From Novosphingobium aureum (GTDB taxonomy: Bacteria; Pseudomonadota; Alphaproteobacteria; Sphingomonadales; Sphingomonadaceae): 64,000 nt of DNA. The number at the start of each line of letters is the position of its first letter. Position 1 is the first letter of the stretch. Location: assembly GCF_015865035.1 (NCBI RefSeq), contig NZ_JADZGI010000001.1:992001-1056000 (forward strand). Reading direction: 5' to 3'. This document shows, one piece after another, positions 53,206-61,293 of this stretch. The notes beneath the pieces were generated by a model. That model was not told the DNA's origin, ran no database searches, and saw only the letters and a program-made list of their open reading frames with translations. The position numbers were made by a program, and so were the translations under genes.

Positions 53206-54213
53206 ATGAAAGCGCTGATCTCCCGCCTCAACCTCGACCCTTACGTGCTGGCCCTCGCCAGCACGGTCGTTCTCGCCAGCCTGCTGCCCGCGCGCGGCGC
53301 CTTTGCGAACGTCATCGAGACGGTGACCGACTTCGCCATCGCGCTGCTGTTCTTCCTGCATGGCGCGAAGCTCAGCCGCGAGGCGGTGATCTCGGGGGTG
53401 AAAGCGTGGAAGCTGCATCTCACGACGATGGCGATCACCTTCGGCCTGTTCCCGCTGATCGGCATCGGTCTTCACGCGCTGCCCTGGCTCGACCCGCAGC
53501 TTGCGACCGGCCTGCTGTTCCTGACCCTGCTGCCCTCGACCGTGCAGTCCTCGATCGCCTTCACCGCGATTGCGGGCGGCAATGTCGCGGCGGCGGTCTG
53601 CGGGGCCTCGTTCTCGAACCTTGCGGGGATCTTCGTCACGCCGCTGCTGACCACGGCGCTGATCTCGGGCGAGGGGCAGGCGCTTTCGAGCGATCCGGTC
53701 ATCGCGATTGCTGTGCAACTGCTGCTGCCCTTCCTCGCGGGCCACTTCCTGCGCCCTGTCATCGGGGGATTTGTTACCCGTCACAAGAAGATGGTCGGCT
53801 ACGTCGATCGCGGCTCGATCCTGCTGGTGGTCTACACCGCCTTCGGCGCTGCGGTCCTCGAAGGGCTCTGGCAGAAGGTCACGCTGGGCGAGCTGGCGCT
53901 GATCGTGGTGATCTCGCTGTTGGTGCTGCTGATCGTGATGAGCGCGGCGCTGTTCCTGGGCAAGGCCCTCGGCTTTGCCCACGAGGACCGCATGGTGCTG
54001 CTGTTCTGCGGCTCGAAGAAGAGCCTTGCCTCGGGCGTGCCGCTCGCGGGTGTGCTCTTTCCGGCAGCGCAAGTCGGCGCGGTGATCCTGCCGCTGATGT
54101 TCTTCCACCAGATCCAGCTGATGGTCTGCGCCGTTCTTGCCCGCCGCTTCGCCGCGCAGGTCGAGGCCGAGACCGAAGCCGAGGTCGGCGCGTCAGGCGC
54201 GACGCCGGCCTGA
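53206..54213 (+). CDS. SBF-like (bile acid:sodium symporter family) transporter
   Basis: 335 residues, about ten membrane segments. SBF-like PF13593 features: FAIALLFFLHGAKLSREAV, LLFLTLLPSTVQSSIAFTAIAGGN and FCGSKKSLASGVPLAGVLFP. The 'LPSTVQSSIAFT' and 'GSKKSLASG' lines are the discontinuous cation-binding crossover typical of the YfeH-like branch. The transported compound is unknown; bile acid is unlikely. The end (stop at 54213) is only 4 nt from the end of the convergent fumarylacetoacetase gene. Confidence 0.88.
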   Translation: MKALISRLNLDPYVLALASTVVLASLLPARGAFANVIETVTDFAIALLFFLHGAKLSREAVISGVKAWKLHLTTMAITFGLFPLIGIGLHALPWLDPQLATGLLFLTLLPSTVQSSIAFTAIAGGNVAAAVCGASFSNLAGIFVTPLLTTALISGEGQALSSDPVIAIAVQLLLPFLAGHFLRPVIGGFVTRHKKMVGYVDRGSILLVVYTAFGAAVLEGLWQKVTLGELALIVVISLLVLLIVMSAALFLGKALGFAHEDRMVLLFCGSKKSLASGVPLAGVLFPAAQVGAVILPLMFFHQIQLMVCAVLARRFAAQVEAETEAEVGASGATPA

Positions 54214-54217
54214 AACG

Positions 54218-55540
54218 TCAGCCCGCAGGGGCCGGGGCGATCGTCCCGCTGCACGGACCGAAGCCGATTGCCACGTAGCCCTCGGCATGGAGCCTGCCCG
54301 AGAGCGTGACCGCGTCGCCATCCTCGAGGAAGCGGCGCGTTTCGCCGGAGGGCAGGGCGAGCGGATGCTTGCCGCCCAGCGTGATCTCGAGCAGCGATCC
54401 GGCCGCGCCTTTCTCCTCGGGCGGACCCGATAGCGTGCCGGTTCCGAGCAGATCGCCCGGCTGCATCGCACAGCCGTTCGAAGCGTGGTGCGTGAGCATC
54501 TGCGCCAGCGTCCAGTACATGGCCTGCGCCGCCTCGCCGCGGCTCAGCACCAGCGGCTCGAGCCCCTTGTCGCGCATCGCCGCGCTCGACAAGGCGACCT
54601 CGAGGCTGAGCGAAAGCCCGCCGCGCAAGGCATCCTCGGCATCGACGAGATAGGGCAGGACCGCCGGATCGCCCTCGCTGCGCGCCATTGCAGGGGCGCG
54701 GAACGGGGCGAGCGCCTCCATCGTCACCAGCCAGGGCGAGACGGTGGTGTGGAAGTTCTTGGCGAGGAACGGGCCGAGCGGTTGGTATTCCCAAGCCTGC
54801 ATGTCGCGCGCCGACCAGTCGTTGAGCAGGGTCAGCCCGGCCATGTGCGCTTCGGCGCCTGCAATCGGGATCGGCGTGCCTTGATCGTTGCCGGGCCCGA
54901 CCCAGAGCCCGAGTTCCAGTTCGTAGTCGAGCCGCGCGCTCGGCGCGAAGACCGGCGCCTCGCCGCCGGGGCTCGGGACCTGTCCGCGCGGGCGCACCAC
55001 CTCCGCGCCGGGTACGCGCACGGTCGAGGCGCGGCCATGGTAGCCGATCGGCACATGGCGGTAGTTGGGCAGGAGCGGGTTGTCGGGGCGGAACAGGGAG
55101 CCGACGGTGCGGGCATGGTGAATGCCGACATAGAAGTCGGTGTAGTCGCCGATCCTTGCGGGCAGGTGCATGGTGCCCTGCGCCATGGGCACCAGCATGT
55201 CGGCAATGCGTACCTCTTGCGGGCTGTCGGCGGCGAGCAGGGCGCTCACCGCGCGGCGCAGCGCACGGCGCGGCGATGCGCCGAGCGCGAGCAACTGGTT
55301 CAGGCTGTCCGCGCAAGCGGCCTGTGCCGCTTCCTGCGCCTCGCCCGTGAGCAGGCCGCTCGCGGCAAGCGCTGCGAGGTCGAGGATCTGCTCGCCGATG
55401 GCGATGCCGCCCCGGGCTGCCTCGCCGGTGCGAGAGAACACGCCTAACGGCAGGTTCTGGATGGGAAAGTCACGGTGCCCGTTTGCGCTCGCCACGAAGG
55501 ATGTGCGCGCGGGCGCGTGGGTTTCGTCGATCTCGTACAC
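54218..55540 (-). CDS. fahA: Fumarylacetoacetase
   Basis: 440 residues. Last step of tyrosine/homogentisate catabolism: splits fumarylacetoacetate into fumarate and acetoacetate. The FAH N-terminal SH3-like domain (FPIQNLPLGVFSRTGEA) and the C-terminal fold with the metal/active-site segments are present: DYTDFYVGIHHARTVGSLFR (catalytic His and Asp), YHGRASTV, RLDYELELGLWVGPGN and LLNDWSARDMQAWEYQPLGP. Length is normal. It lies 39 nt behind an Rrf2-type regulator on the same strand, so one transcript and autogenous control are likely. No hmgA or maiA is adjacent. Confidence 0.94.
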   Translation of the reverse strand: MYEIDETHAPARTSFVASANGHRDFPIQNLPLGVFSRTGEAARGGIAIGEQILDLAALAASGLLTGEAQEAAQAACADSLNQLLALGASPRRALRRAVSALLAADSPQEVRIADMLVPMAQGTMHLPARIGDYTDFYVGIHHARTVGSLFRPDNPLLPNYRHVPIGYHGRASTVRVPGAEVVRPRGQVPSPGGEAPVFAPSARLDYELELGLWVGPGNDQGTPIPIAGAEAHMAGLTLLNDWSARDMQAWEYQPLGPFLAKNFHTTVSPWLVTMEALAPFRAPAMARSEGDPAVLPYLVDAEDALRGGLSLSLEVALSSAAMRDKGLEPLVLSRGEAAQAMYWTLAQMLTHHASNGCAMQPGDLLGTGTLSGPPEEKGAAGSLLEITLGGKHPLALPSGETRRFLEDGDAVTLSGRLHAEGYVAIGFGPCSGTIAPAPAG

Positions 55541-55579
55541 GGGTATGATCCTCTCGCCTCTGGCGGCGGTCTCGCAGGA

Positions 55580-56059
55580 TCAGGCCTCGATGTCGAGAGA
55601 CGAGGGGCTGTCCGGGTGCATCATCGTCTCGTCCTCGCTGGCGGGTGCCAGTGCGATGGGATCGGACAGGCGCACCCCGTCGAGCAGCTGCGCGGTCGCG
55701 TCGCGTACCTGCAGCATGAGCGCGCGCACCCGGCATTCGGTCTCGGGCAGGCAGTTCTTGCAGGTCTCGTGGGCGAAGCGGCTGGCACAGGGCACCAGTG
55801 CGAGCGAGCCGCTGATCGTGCGCAGGAGGTCGCCATAAGTGATGTCGATCGGCGCGATCGCCAGCCAGTATCCGCCCTCGCGCCCGCGCTGGCTGTCGAC
55901 CAGCCCGAAGCGGGCGAGCTCGGAAAGGATCACGGTCAGGAACTTGGCCGGGATGTTCTGCGTATCGGCAATGTCGACAAGCGGCACCGGCCCTTCGCCG
56001 TAGTGATCGGCGAGGTGCTGCATGGCCCGGATCGTGTAGCGCGTCTTTTGCGAAAGCAT
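55580..56059 (-). CDS. Rrf2 family transcriptional regulator
   Basis: 159 residues. Winged-helix start MLSQKTRYTIRAMQHLADHY, IADTQNIPAKFLTVILSEL (recognition helix) and SQRGREGGYWLA (wing). Four cysteines, Cys91, Cys100, Cys103 and Cys109 (PCASRFAHETCKNCLPETEC), match the Fe-S ligand region of IscR/NsrR-type members with one extra cysteine. So it may sense Fe-S status, oxidative stress or nitric oxide. It stands upstream of and probably with fahA. No isc/suf genes are near, so it is not a plain IscR by context. Confidence 0.88.
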   Translation of the reverse strand: MLSQKTRYTIRAMQHLADHYGEGPVPLVDIADTQNIPAKFLTVILSELARFGLVDSQRGREGGYWLAIAPIDITYGDLLRTISGSLALVPCASRFAHETCKNCLPETECRVRALMLQVRDATAQLLDGVRLSDPIALAPASEDETMMHPDSPSSLDIEA

Positions 56060-56271
56060 GGCTGGTTGGACTGGCTGCCTCTGGCCCCGTGACGCGGCGG
56101 CGCCCGGAGGATCTGCGTTTCTGGGCTGCCAGCGCCCCCGGCGTCAAGCCGCTCGAGCAGCTGGCGAGCGGTTGGCGATAACAAGTGCCGGGCATCGCTT
56201 GGCAATCGGGCGGGAAGTGCGAGGCGCGGAAAGGTTCCTGGTTAAAAAAGTAACCTCAAGTCGAGTTTTCC

Positions 56272-56297
56272 GGAACCCGATGAAGGGGAGCGCCGTT
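56272..56297 (+). promoter_or_regulatory. EcfG-type (general stress) promoter
   Basis: GGAAC (56272-56276), 17-nt spacer, CGTT (56294-56297): an exact match to the alphaproteobacterial EcfG consensus GGAAC-N16/17-CGTT. It is 38 nt before the start of the GlsB/YeaQ gene. ecfG, nepR, phyR and a PhyK-like kinase are 4-7 kb further on. Confidence 0.8.
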
Positions 56298-56334
56298 ACT
56301 CAATCAACAAACAAGCAAATTCGGAGACGGACAC

Positions 56335-56604
56335 ATGACGCTTCTTCTCGTACTTCTGGTTGGCGGCATTCTTGGCTGGCTCGCTTCGATGGTGATGCGC
56401 ACGGATGCGCAGCAGGGTATCTTCCTCAACATCGTGGTTGGCATCGTCGGCGCCGTCATCGCAGGTTTCGTGATCACCCCGCTCATCGGCGGTGCCCCGA
56501 TCACCAGTGGTTCGTTCGACCTGATGTCGCTCATCTCGTCGTTCCTTGGTGCGGTTGTCCTGCTGGCGATCGTCAACCTCTTCCGTCGCGGTTCGGTTCG
56601 CTAA
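56335..56604 (+). CDS. GlsB/YeaQ/YmgE family stress membrane protein
   Basis: 89 residues, almost all hydrophobic with three membrane segments. Family signature: GGILGWLASMVMRTDAQQGIFLN, IVGIVGAVIAGF and SLISSFLGAVVLLAIVNLFRR. These proteins rise in stress and stationary phase; their biochemical task is not known. CGGAGACGG lies before the ATG. An exact EcfG promoter at 56272 indicates that it belongs to the general stress regulon coded at the right end of this window. A hairpin at 56701 follows. Confidence 0.92.
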   Translation: MTLLLVLLVGGILGWLASMVMRTDAQQGIFLNIVVGIVGAVIAGFVITPLIGGAPITSGSFDLMSLISSFLGAVVLLAIVNLFRRGSVR

Positions 56605-56700
56605 GACCTGACCCACGACATGGTTCCGACTTGATCGGGACTGGCGCTGCAGGGCGGACCGCAAGGTTCGCCCTGTCGTGCGAACGGGCTTTGCGCCCGC

Positions 56701-56725
56701 ACTGGCGGCCTTATTGACCGCCAGT
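56701..56725 (+). terminator. Hairpin after the GlsB/YeaQ gene
   Basis: ACTGGCGG (56701-56708) pairs exactly with CCGCCAGT (56718-56725), loop CCTTATTGA. It is 97 nt after the stop. No T-run, so termination is likely but not certain. Confidence 0.4.
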
Positions 56726-56769
56726 CGTACACCGAAATGAAAATGCCACTTTTGCACGCTTGAATTGTG

Positions 56770-56809
56770 ACGCCTAAACACAGACATAGGCGCTGTGTTT
56801 TCAAGGCGT
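56770..56809. promoter_or_regulatory. Nested inverted repeat in the sodB leader
   Basis: ACGCCT/AGGCGT (56770-56775, 56804-56809) enclose AAACACAG/CTGTGTTT (56776-56783, 56793-56800). The element ends 77 nt before the superoxide dismutase start. It could fold in the mRNA leader or bind a regulator of iron or redox response. Confidence 0.45.
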
Positions 56810-56886
56810 CCTCGGCTCCTTCGCGAAGTGGCCTGGCGGGGCGCGCTTGTCACGCCGTTGATAACTCGAGAACAGGATACCTAGCC

Positions 56887-57489
56887 ATGACCATCGCCCT
56901 GATGCCGCTGCCCTACGCGCACGACGCACTCGAACCGCACATCTCGAGCAAGACCCTCGAGATCCACCACGGCGCGCACCACAAGGCCTACGTCGACAAG
57001 CTGAACGCTGCGATCGAGGGCACGGACAATGCCGGCAAGTCGGTCGAGAAAATCACCAAGTCCTCGTCGGGCGGCCTGTTCAACAACGCGGCGCAGACCT
57101 ACAACCACGGCTTCTACTGGATGAGCCTGAGCCCCGAAAAGACCGAGCCGAGCGAGAGCCTCGCAACCGCCATCAAGAACGACTTCGGTTCGATGGACGC
57201 GCTGCTCGAGGCACTGACCAACGAGGCCGTCGGCCACTTCGCTTCGGGCTGGGCATGGCTCGTCGTCGACGGCGGCAAGCTCAAGGTTATCTCGACCCAC
57301 GACGCCGAGACCGCGATCACCTCCGACGTGAACCCGCTCGTCACCATCGACGTGTGGGAGCACGCCTACTACATCGACCAGATGAACAAGCGCCCGGCCT
57401 ACGTGAAGGCGGTGCTCGAGAACCTGATCAACTGGAAGTTCGCCAGCGACAACTTCGACCGCGGCACGGCCTGGACCTACCCGGCCTGA
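56887..57489 (+). CDS. sodB: Superoxide dismutase [Fe]
   Basis: 200 residues from ATG 56887; AGGATA lies 9 nt upstream, and the open frame to 56767 is leader. Converts superoxide to oxygen and peroxide. Metal ligands His27, His74, Asp155 and His159 are all in place (EIHHGAHH, TYNHGFYW, TIDVWEHAYY). The Gln in NNAAQTYNH at residue 70 and the GWAWLV motif point to the iron form, though cambialistic use of Mn is possible. The normal family length supports a cytoplasmic enzyme. An inverted repeat sits in the leader and a strong terminator follows. Confidence 0.95.
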   Translation: MTIALMPLPYAHDALEPHISSKTLEIHHGAHHKAYVDKLNAAIEGTDNAGKSVEKITKSSSGGLFNNAAQTYNHGFYWMSLSPEKTEPSESLATAIKNDFGSMDALLEALTNEAVGHFASGWAWLVVDGGKLKVISTHDAETAITSDVNPLVTIDVWEHAYYIDQMNKRPAYVKAVLENLINWKFASDNFDRGTAWTYPA

Positions 57490-57548
57490 TCGCCGCGTGA
57501 TCTCCCGCGTCGGGCCTGACGGTCCGGCACGGGGGTGTCGCAGCAAGC

Positions 57549-57585
57549 AAAAAGCCCGCTTCCCTTGCAGGGAGGCGGGCTTTTT
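57549..57585. terminator. Bidirectional intrinsic terminator
   Basis: AAAAAGCCCGCTTCCC (57549-57564) pairs with GGGAGGCGGGCTTTTT (57570-57585) with one mismatch; T-runs lie on both strands. It serves sodB and the convergent gene ending at 57612. Confidence 0.95.
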
Positions 57586-57611
57586 CGTGTGGGCAGATCT
57601 TCGGCTGGCGC

Positions 57612-59258
57612 TCAGTCGTGACTGGCCTTGCCGTCGGGCTCCTCGCCTTCGGGCGCGCTTTCGGGACCGGGCAGGGGCGCGTCCTCCTCGGGATCGGAGA
57701 AGGCCTGTGCCATCACCGCCCCGATGTCCTTGCCGTCCCACTTGGGCTCGCGCTCCAGCCGCTCGAGCAGCGCACGCGCGGCTGCCGCGCCCGAACCGCC
57801 GTGCGGATTGTGCGCGACCGGGCCGAGGTGATACGCAGCGACGTCCTGATAACCCGCCGGGATCAGCGCGAGCGCGACCTGCATCTGCAGGTCGAGGTCG
57901 AAGGGGGCAAGTTCGGAGGCACGCACCAGTCCGCGCAGCGCCAGTTCGCTGGGATCCTTGCCGCTCTCGACATAGCTGCGGTAGAACCACACGAGCGGCA
58001 GCGGGTGGTCGTTCTCGATCCGGTTGAGCGCGATGAACGGCTCGCGCGCGCGCTTGTAGGCTTCTGCCCGCTTGGCGCCCGTTCCTTCGGTGTCACGCGC
58101 CAGCGCGAAGAGTGCATAGCCCTTCTGGACATAGGCATTGGTGCGGGTGGGATCGAGCGCGATGGCGCGATCGGCGGCATCCACCGCGGCCTGATAGTTG
58201 TGCGCGTCGTGCTCGGCCTCGGCCAGTACGCTCAGCACGCCGGGATCGTCGGGATAGGCCGCCGCGATCTCGTGAACCTCGCCGAGCAGTTCCCTGGCCT
58301 GTTCGAGATCGACGCCGCGCTTGGAGCGTATCCTGAGCGGCATGATTTCCGCCTCGCCCTCGCTCAGCTGGGTGATCGCGATCTTCCCGGTGGGCACGCT
58401 GCTGCCCTTGAGCTCCATCATCATGATGCGCCGCTGGCGCAGGTAATGGCCGAGTTCGTCGTCGAGCGCGTCGAAGTCGCCGAAGACCTGCAGTGCGGCC
58501 TCGCGCTCGTCGGTACCCGAGGCTAGCGCGCGCAGGTAGGCGGTGAGCTGGCCTGCGCGTTCCTTGCTGAAGGTGAGGTAGTGGTAGAGCAGCCAGGCCC
58601 TGCCGTAGAAGGCATCGTAGCGCTTGTGCTCGCGCGCCTCGTAGACTGCGGGGTCGAGCAGTTCCTCGACGGGCACGGGCTCGGCATTGAACAGCTCGTA
58701 GCCGCGATGCTGCGCGGCGCGGCCGATCTGCACGGTGCCGTCCTTCAGGAAGTTGACCGAGGCGAAGAATTCGGCGCCGCCTTCGGAAACCCAGCGCGGC
58801 ATCTGCTGGCGCTGTGCCGAGATCAGGAAATGGTGCGCGTATTCGTGGAGCAGCGTGATCATCGCCACGTCGCGGGTCGACGAGCCCGAACCAATGCGCG
58901 GCACGATCGCCAGCGAGCCGCCGGCGCGCGGCAGGTAGAAGCCGTTGAGATACTTCGAATCGCCGCCATGGATCTCGCGCACTTCCTTGGCACTGCGCAC
59001 GACGTAGATCGTCACCCGGTTCGAGGGACTGGGTACGGTGACCTCGGTCGCGGTAGTGCGGGCCATGGCCACGTGAAACCGCTCGAGGTCCTTCGTGAAG
59101 TCCTCGATGTCGCGCCAGCTGTCGTTGGCGTAGACGATGAAGTGATCGCTGTCGGCACGGTACCAATCGGCAAGCGCGGTCCCGGGCCATGCAAGCAGCG
59201 CCAGCGCCGCGCCCAGAACCGGCGCGCGAAGGGCTGCCTGCCATTTCAATTTATTCAC
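57612..59258 (-). CDS. Secreted HExxH-motif protein with TPR repeats
   Basis: 548 residues from GTG 59258 (GGGGG ahead). Signal peptide, cleaved after GTALA near residue 30. A gluzincin-type metallopeptidase domain follows: HEYAHH at 138-143 gives the HExxH zinc motif, and Glu159 in PRWVSEGGAEFF suits the third ligand. From about residue 320 come TPR-like helices (DAADRAIALDPTRTNAYVQKGYALFAL), and the C-terminus is acidic. Related unknown proteins belong to the DUF1570/peptidase MA group. Probably periplasmic; substrate unknown. Activity is not certain without experiment, but the motif is complete. Confidence 0.8.
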   Translation of the reverse strand: MNKLKWQAALRAPVLGAALALLAWPGTALADWYRADSDHFIVYANDSWRDIEDFTKDLERFHVAMARTTATEVTVPSPSNRVTIYVVRSAKEVREIHGGDSKYLNGFYLPRAGGSLAIVPRIGSGSSTRDVAMITLLHEYAHHFLISAQRQQMPRWVSEGGAEFFASVNFLKDGTVQIGRAAQHRGYELFNAEPVPVEELLDPAVYEAREHKRYDAFYGRAWLLYHYLTFSKERAGQLTAYLRALASGTDEREAALQVFGDFDALDDELGHYLRQRRIMMMELKGSSVPTGKIAITQLSEGEAEIMPLRIRSKRGVDLEQARELLGEVHEIAAAYPDDPGVLSVLAEAEHDAHNYQAAVDAADRAIALDPTRTNAYVQKGYALFALARDTEGTGAKRAEAYKRAREPFIALNRIENDHPLPLVWFYRSYVESGKDPSELALRGLVRASELAPFDLDLQMQVALALIPAGYQDVAAYHLGPVAHNPHGGSGAAAARALLERLEREPKWDGKDIGAVMAQAFSDPEEDAPLPGPESAPEGEEPDGKASHD

Positions 59259-59449
59259 GTGATCCCCCTGATCTCACTCACGTTTTTGAATAGTGACGGG
59301 GGATTTCGGGAAAGTAAATGCGTCTCCGTTCTGGAGGGGTTTCAACCAGCTAGGCTTTGTGTAGTTGTAAACTCTTAGGGGCTGCGCTGCCTGAGCGGCA
59401 CGGACAAGAGCAAACGTCCGGTTTCGCCCCATTGCGGACGCTTAGATAC

Positions 59450-59857
59450 ATGCTACGTTGTGCCATGTTTGTTCGTCTTCTCATGGTTATCGCAATGGGA
59501 TTGTTCGGGAGGGCCGCATCCGGGCAACCTTCCCATGTCGCAACCGCTCAACAGCCTGCTGTTACTCCGATGAAGTGCTTCACTGGGCCGGTAAGTCTGC
59601 AATTCGGAGGCACGAATTGGATTGTCTACAGTTGCGATGATCGGCACTCAATTGTGGTCGTTTCCTCACAGGACAATCCCGCCTCACCCTTCTTTTTTTT
59701 CCTCAGCCCAAAAGCTGGGCGCTACGTCATTCATGGGGAAGGAAACGGGAGCAAGGAAGCAAGCGATGCCGCTGGAGATGAACTTTCGCGCCTCACTCCC
59801 GAGGAGCTGGCTGACCTACTCTCCGCGACAAGAAGCGAAAGTCCCCAACATCGTTAG
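59450..59857 (+). CDS. Small exported hypothetical protein
   Basis: About 135 residues from ATG 59450; ATG 59465 gives a cleaner signal peptide (MFVRLLMVIAMGLFGRAASG) and neither has a strong RBS. The mature part has two cysteines (MKCFTGP and YSCDDR), likely a disulfide, a run of five phenylalanines (SPFFFFLSP) and a helical end (LSRLTPEELADLLSATR). No family recognised. GC content is lower than in the neighbours and a repeat pair follows at 59914, a pattern also seen at the other orphan genes in this window. Confidence 0.5.
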   Translation: MLRCAMFVRLLMVIAMGLFGRAASGQPSHVATAQQPAVTPMKCFTGPVSLQFGGTNWIVYSCDDRHSIVVVSSQDNPASPFFFFLSPKAGRYVIHGEGNGSKEASDAAGDELSRLTPEELADLLSATRSESPQHR

Positions 59858-59913
59858 TCTGCGAATAAGCTTCGCGAAACGTGTGCGGTGAACGTCTGCT
59901 TCCCACCCATCTT

Positions 59914-60049
59914 CGTCATTCCCGCGAAGGCGGGAATCCAGCTTCAACCTTTTGATCAAAATTGCCTCGCGCGCGCTGCGCAACTTCTAACAACTGGTCT
60001 TGAGGCGAAGCGCTGCGCTGTCTGGATTGCCGCCTGCTCGGGAATGACG
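59914..60049. repeat. Inverted REP-like pair, second family
   Basis: 59914-59941 (CGTCATTCCCGCGAAGGCGG...) is a 28-bp arm with an internal ATTCCCGC..GCGGGAAT hairpin. 60022-60049 is its reverse complement with three changes. The loop is 80 bp, as at 19944-20075. The gap 59858-60212 has no gene; besides the repeat I see only a GC-rich inverted repeat near 60190-60212. Confidence 0.85.
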
Positions 60050-60212
60050 AGGCGTTGTGTGCCTGGCCTCGTGCAAGCAAGTGCGCCGAACAGTTCGATG
60101 CCGGCAGGGGGCTAGGCACCCCTGTCACACCATCCACTCACCGCCGGATTTGTCCACGCCGCCGAGCCAGCCCATGACACGCAATGGCCGGGCCGGCGCG
60201 GCGCGCCGCCGC

Positions 60213-60746
60213 TCAGCGGCTGGCGGCGGCCTTTTCGGGTTCGGTCTGGAGCATCTTGGCGAGGTCGGCGCGTGCGCGGGCGACGCGGCTCTTCATCGTG
60301 CCGATCGGGCAACCGGCGATATCGGCGGCCTCCTCGTAGCTGAAGCCCGAGGCGCCCACGAGGATCACCGCCTCGCGCCGTTCGGGCGCGAGCTTCTGGA
60401 GAGCGCTTTCCATGTCGCCCAGATGGAGCGGACCTTCCTGGTCGGCCTCCATCACCAGCATGCGTTCGGCCACGCCCTCGTCGAGGTCGGTCTGGCGCTT
60501 GGACTTGCGCAGTTCGGAAAGATAGTGGTTGCGCAGGATCGCGAAGGTCCAGGCACGCATGTTGGTGCCCGCCTGATAGCGCTCGCGCGCCGTCCAGGCC
60601 TTGACCGCGGTTTCCTGCACGAGGTCGTCGGCGAAGTCGTGGCGTCCGCAAAGGCCGCGCGCGAAGGCGCGCAAGTGCGGCAGGACACCCATGAGTTCGC
60701 GGCGGAAGCCTTCGTCGGCGCTGGTGGGATCGATACGGTCAGGCAT
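60213..60746 (-). CDS. ecfG: ECF sigma factor EcfG (general stress response)
   Basis: 177 residues. Sigma factor of the alphaproteobacterial general stress response. Region 2 is residues ~15-85 (FADDLVQETAVKAWTARERYQAGTNMRAWTF-type motif, ILRNHYLSELRK) and region 4 about 110-165 (LAPERREAVILVGASGFSYEEAADIAGCPIGTMKSRVARARADL). No anti-sigma membrane gene follows; instead nepR precedes it with an 8-nt overlap, the classic pair. It recognises GGAAC-N16/17-CGTT promoters, such as the one at 56272. NepR holds it inactive until PhyR frees it. Confidence 0.93.
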   Translation of the reverse strand: MPDRIDPTSADEGFRRELMGVLPHLRAFARGLCGRHDFADDLVQETAVKAWTARERYQAGTNMRAWTFAILRNHYLSELRKSKRQTDLDEGVAERMLVMEADQEGPLHLGDMESALQKLAPERREAVILVGASGFSYEEAADIAGCPIGTMKSRVARARADLAKMLQTEPEKAAASR

Positions 60747-60924
60747 CGCCGCTGTCGTCCAGCTTCTTAAGGAGGTCCTTGAAGCTGTCCGGAAGCGGTT
60801 CGTCCACCACGGAGTTGTACAGCTTCCTCAAGCCGCCCGCCCAGCCGGGTTCGCCGTCTCGGCGGACTTCCGGCGGCAGGCCCGGCATTCTGCCGGTCTC
60901 GCCATTTGACTTGGGCTGTGACAA
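60739..60924 (-). CDS. nepR: Anti-sigma factor NepR
   Basis: 61 residues from a TTG at 60924 that has AAGGAG six bases upstream; another TTG at 60975 (78 residues) lacks an RBS and an ATG at 60888 is the third choice. NepR binds EcfG until phosphorylated PhyR takes it away. The conserved helices are visible: GLRKLYNSVVDEPLPDSFKDLLKKLD. The N-terminal arm is Gly/Pro-rich and disordered, as expected. The stop lies inside ecfG (8-nt overlap), so the ratio of the two proteins is set by coupled translation. Confidence 0.85.
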   Translation of the reverse strand: MSQPKSNGETGRMPGLPPEVRRDGEPGWAGGLRKLYNSVVDEPLPDSFKDLLKKLDDSGDA

Positions 60925-61081
60925 AGCCAACTCCTTGATCAAGCGTTCAATGCGGTCTTCGCCGTGCGGGGTCAAGTGAAGTCGCGTCCATGGCGGAGAT
61001 CTGCGGTCCGCATGTCATGGCGCGAGGCGGGGCAAGGGTGGCAGGGTCGGCGCTACCCGGCCATTTGCCCGCATCTGTATT

Positions 61082-61112
61082 GGGGAACCTTCGTGCCCTT
61101 GCTTGGTTCCCC
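61082..61112. promoter_or_regulatory. Symmetric, two-way EcfG-like promoter
   Basis: GGGGAACC (61082-61089) and GGTTCCCC (61105-61112) are exact inverted copies 15 bp apart. Read on either strand this gives GGAAC-N16-GGTT, one base from the EcfG consensus CGTT. It is in the 318-bp gap 60976-61293 between nepR-ecfG (minus) and the kinase (plus), so it may drive both from one element. Confidence 0.5.
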
Positions 61113-61293
61113 ATCCCGCAACGCATTGTTTCGGTCAGGCTTTGCTTCGGACTTTCGACGGCTCGCCCGGACACCGTCTCGAATGACATCGGTGGAATAA
61201 GCGCAGCCGGGAACCCGATAGACACTCGCTTTCGGGCACTGGAACGGTTAGGGGCAAAAGTGAACAATTCAGGACGTTCAGACGAGGACTATC

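Noticed and set aside
61241..61274. GGAAC at 61241 and CGTT near 61274 upstream of the kinase gene as an EcfG promoter
   Set aside because: The spacer is about 29 nt, far from the 16-17 nt required.
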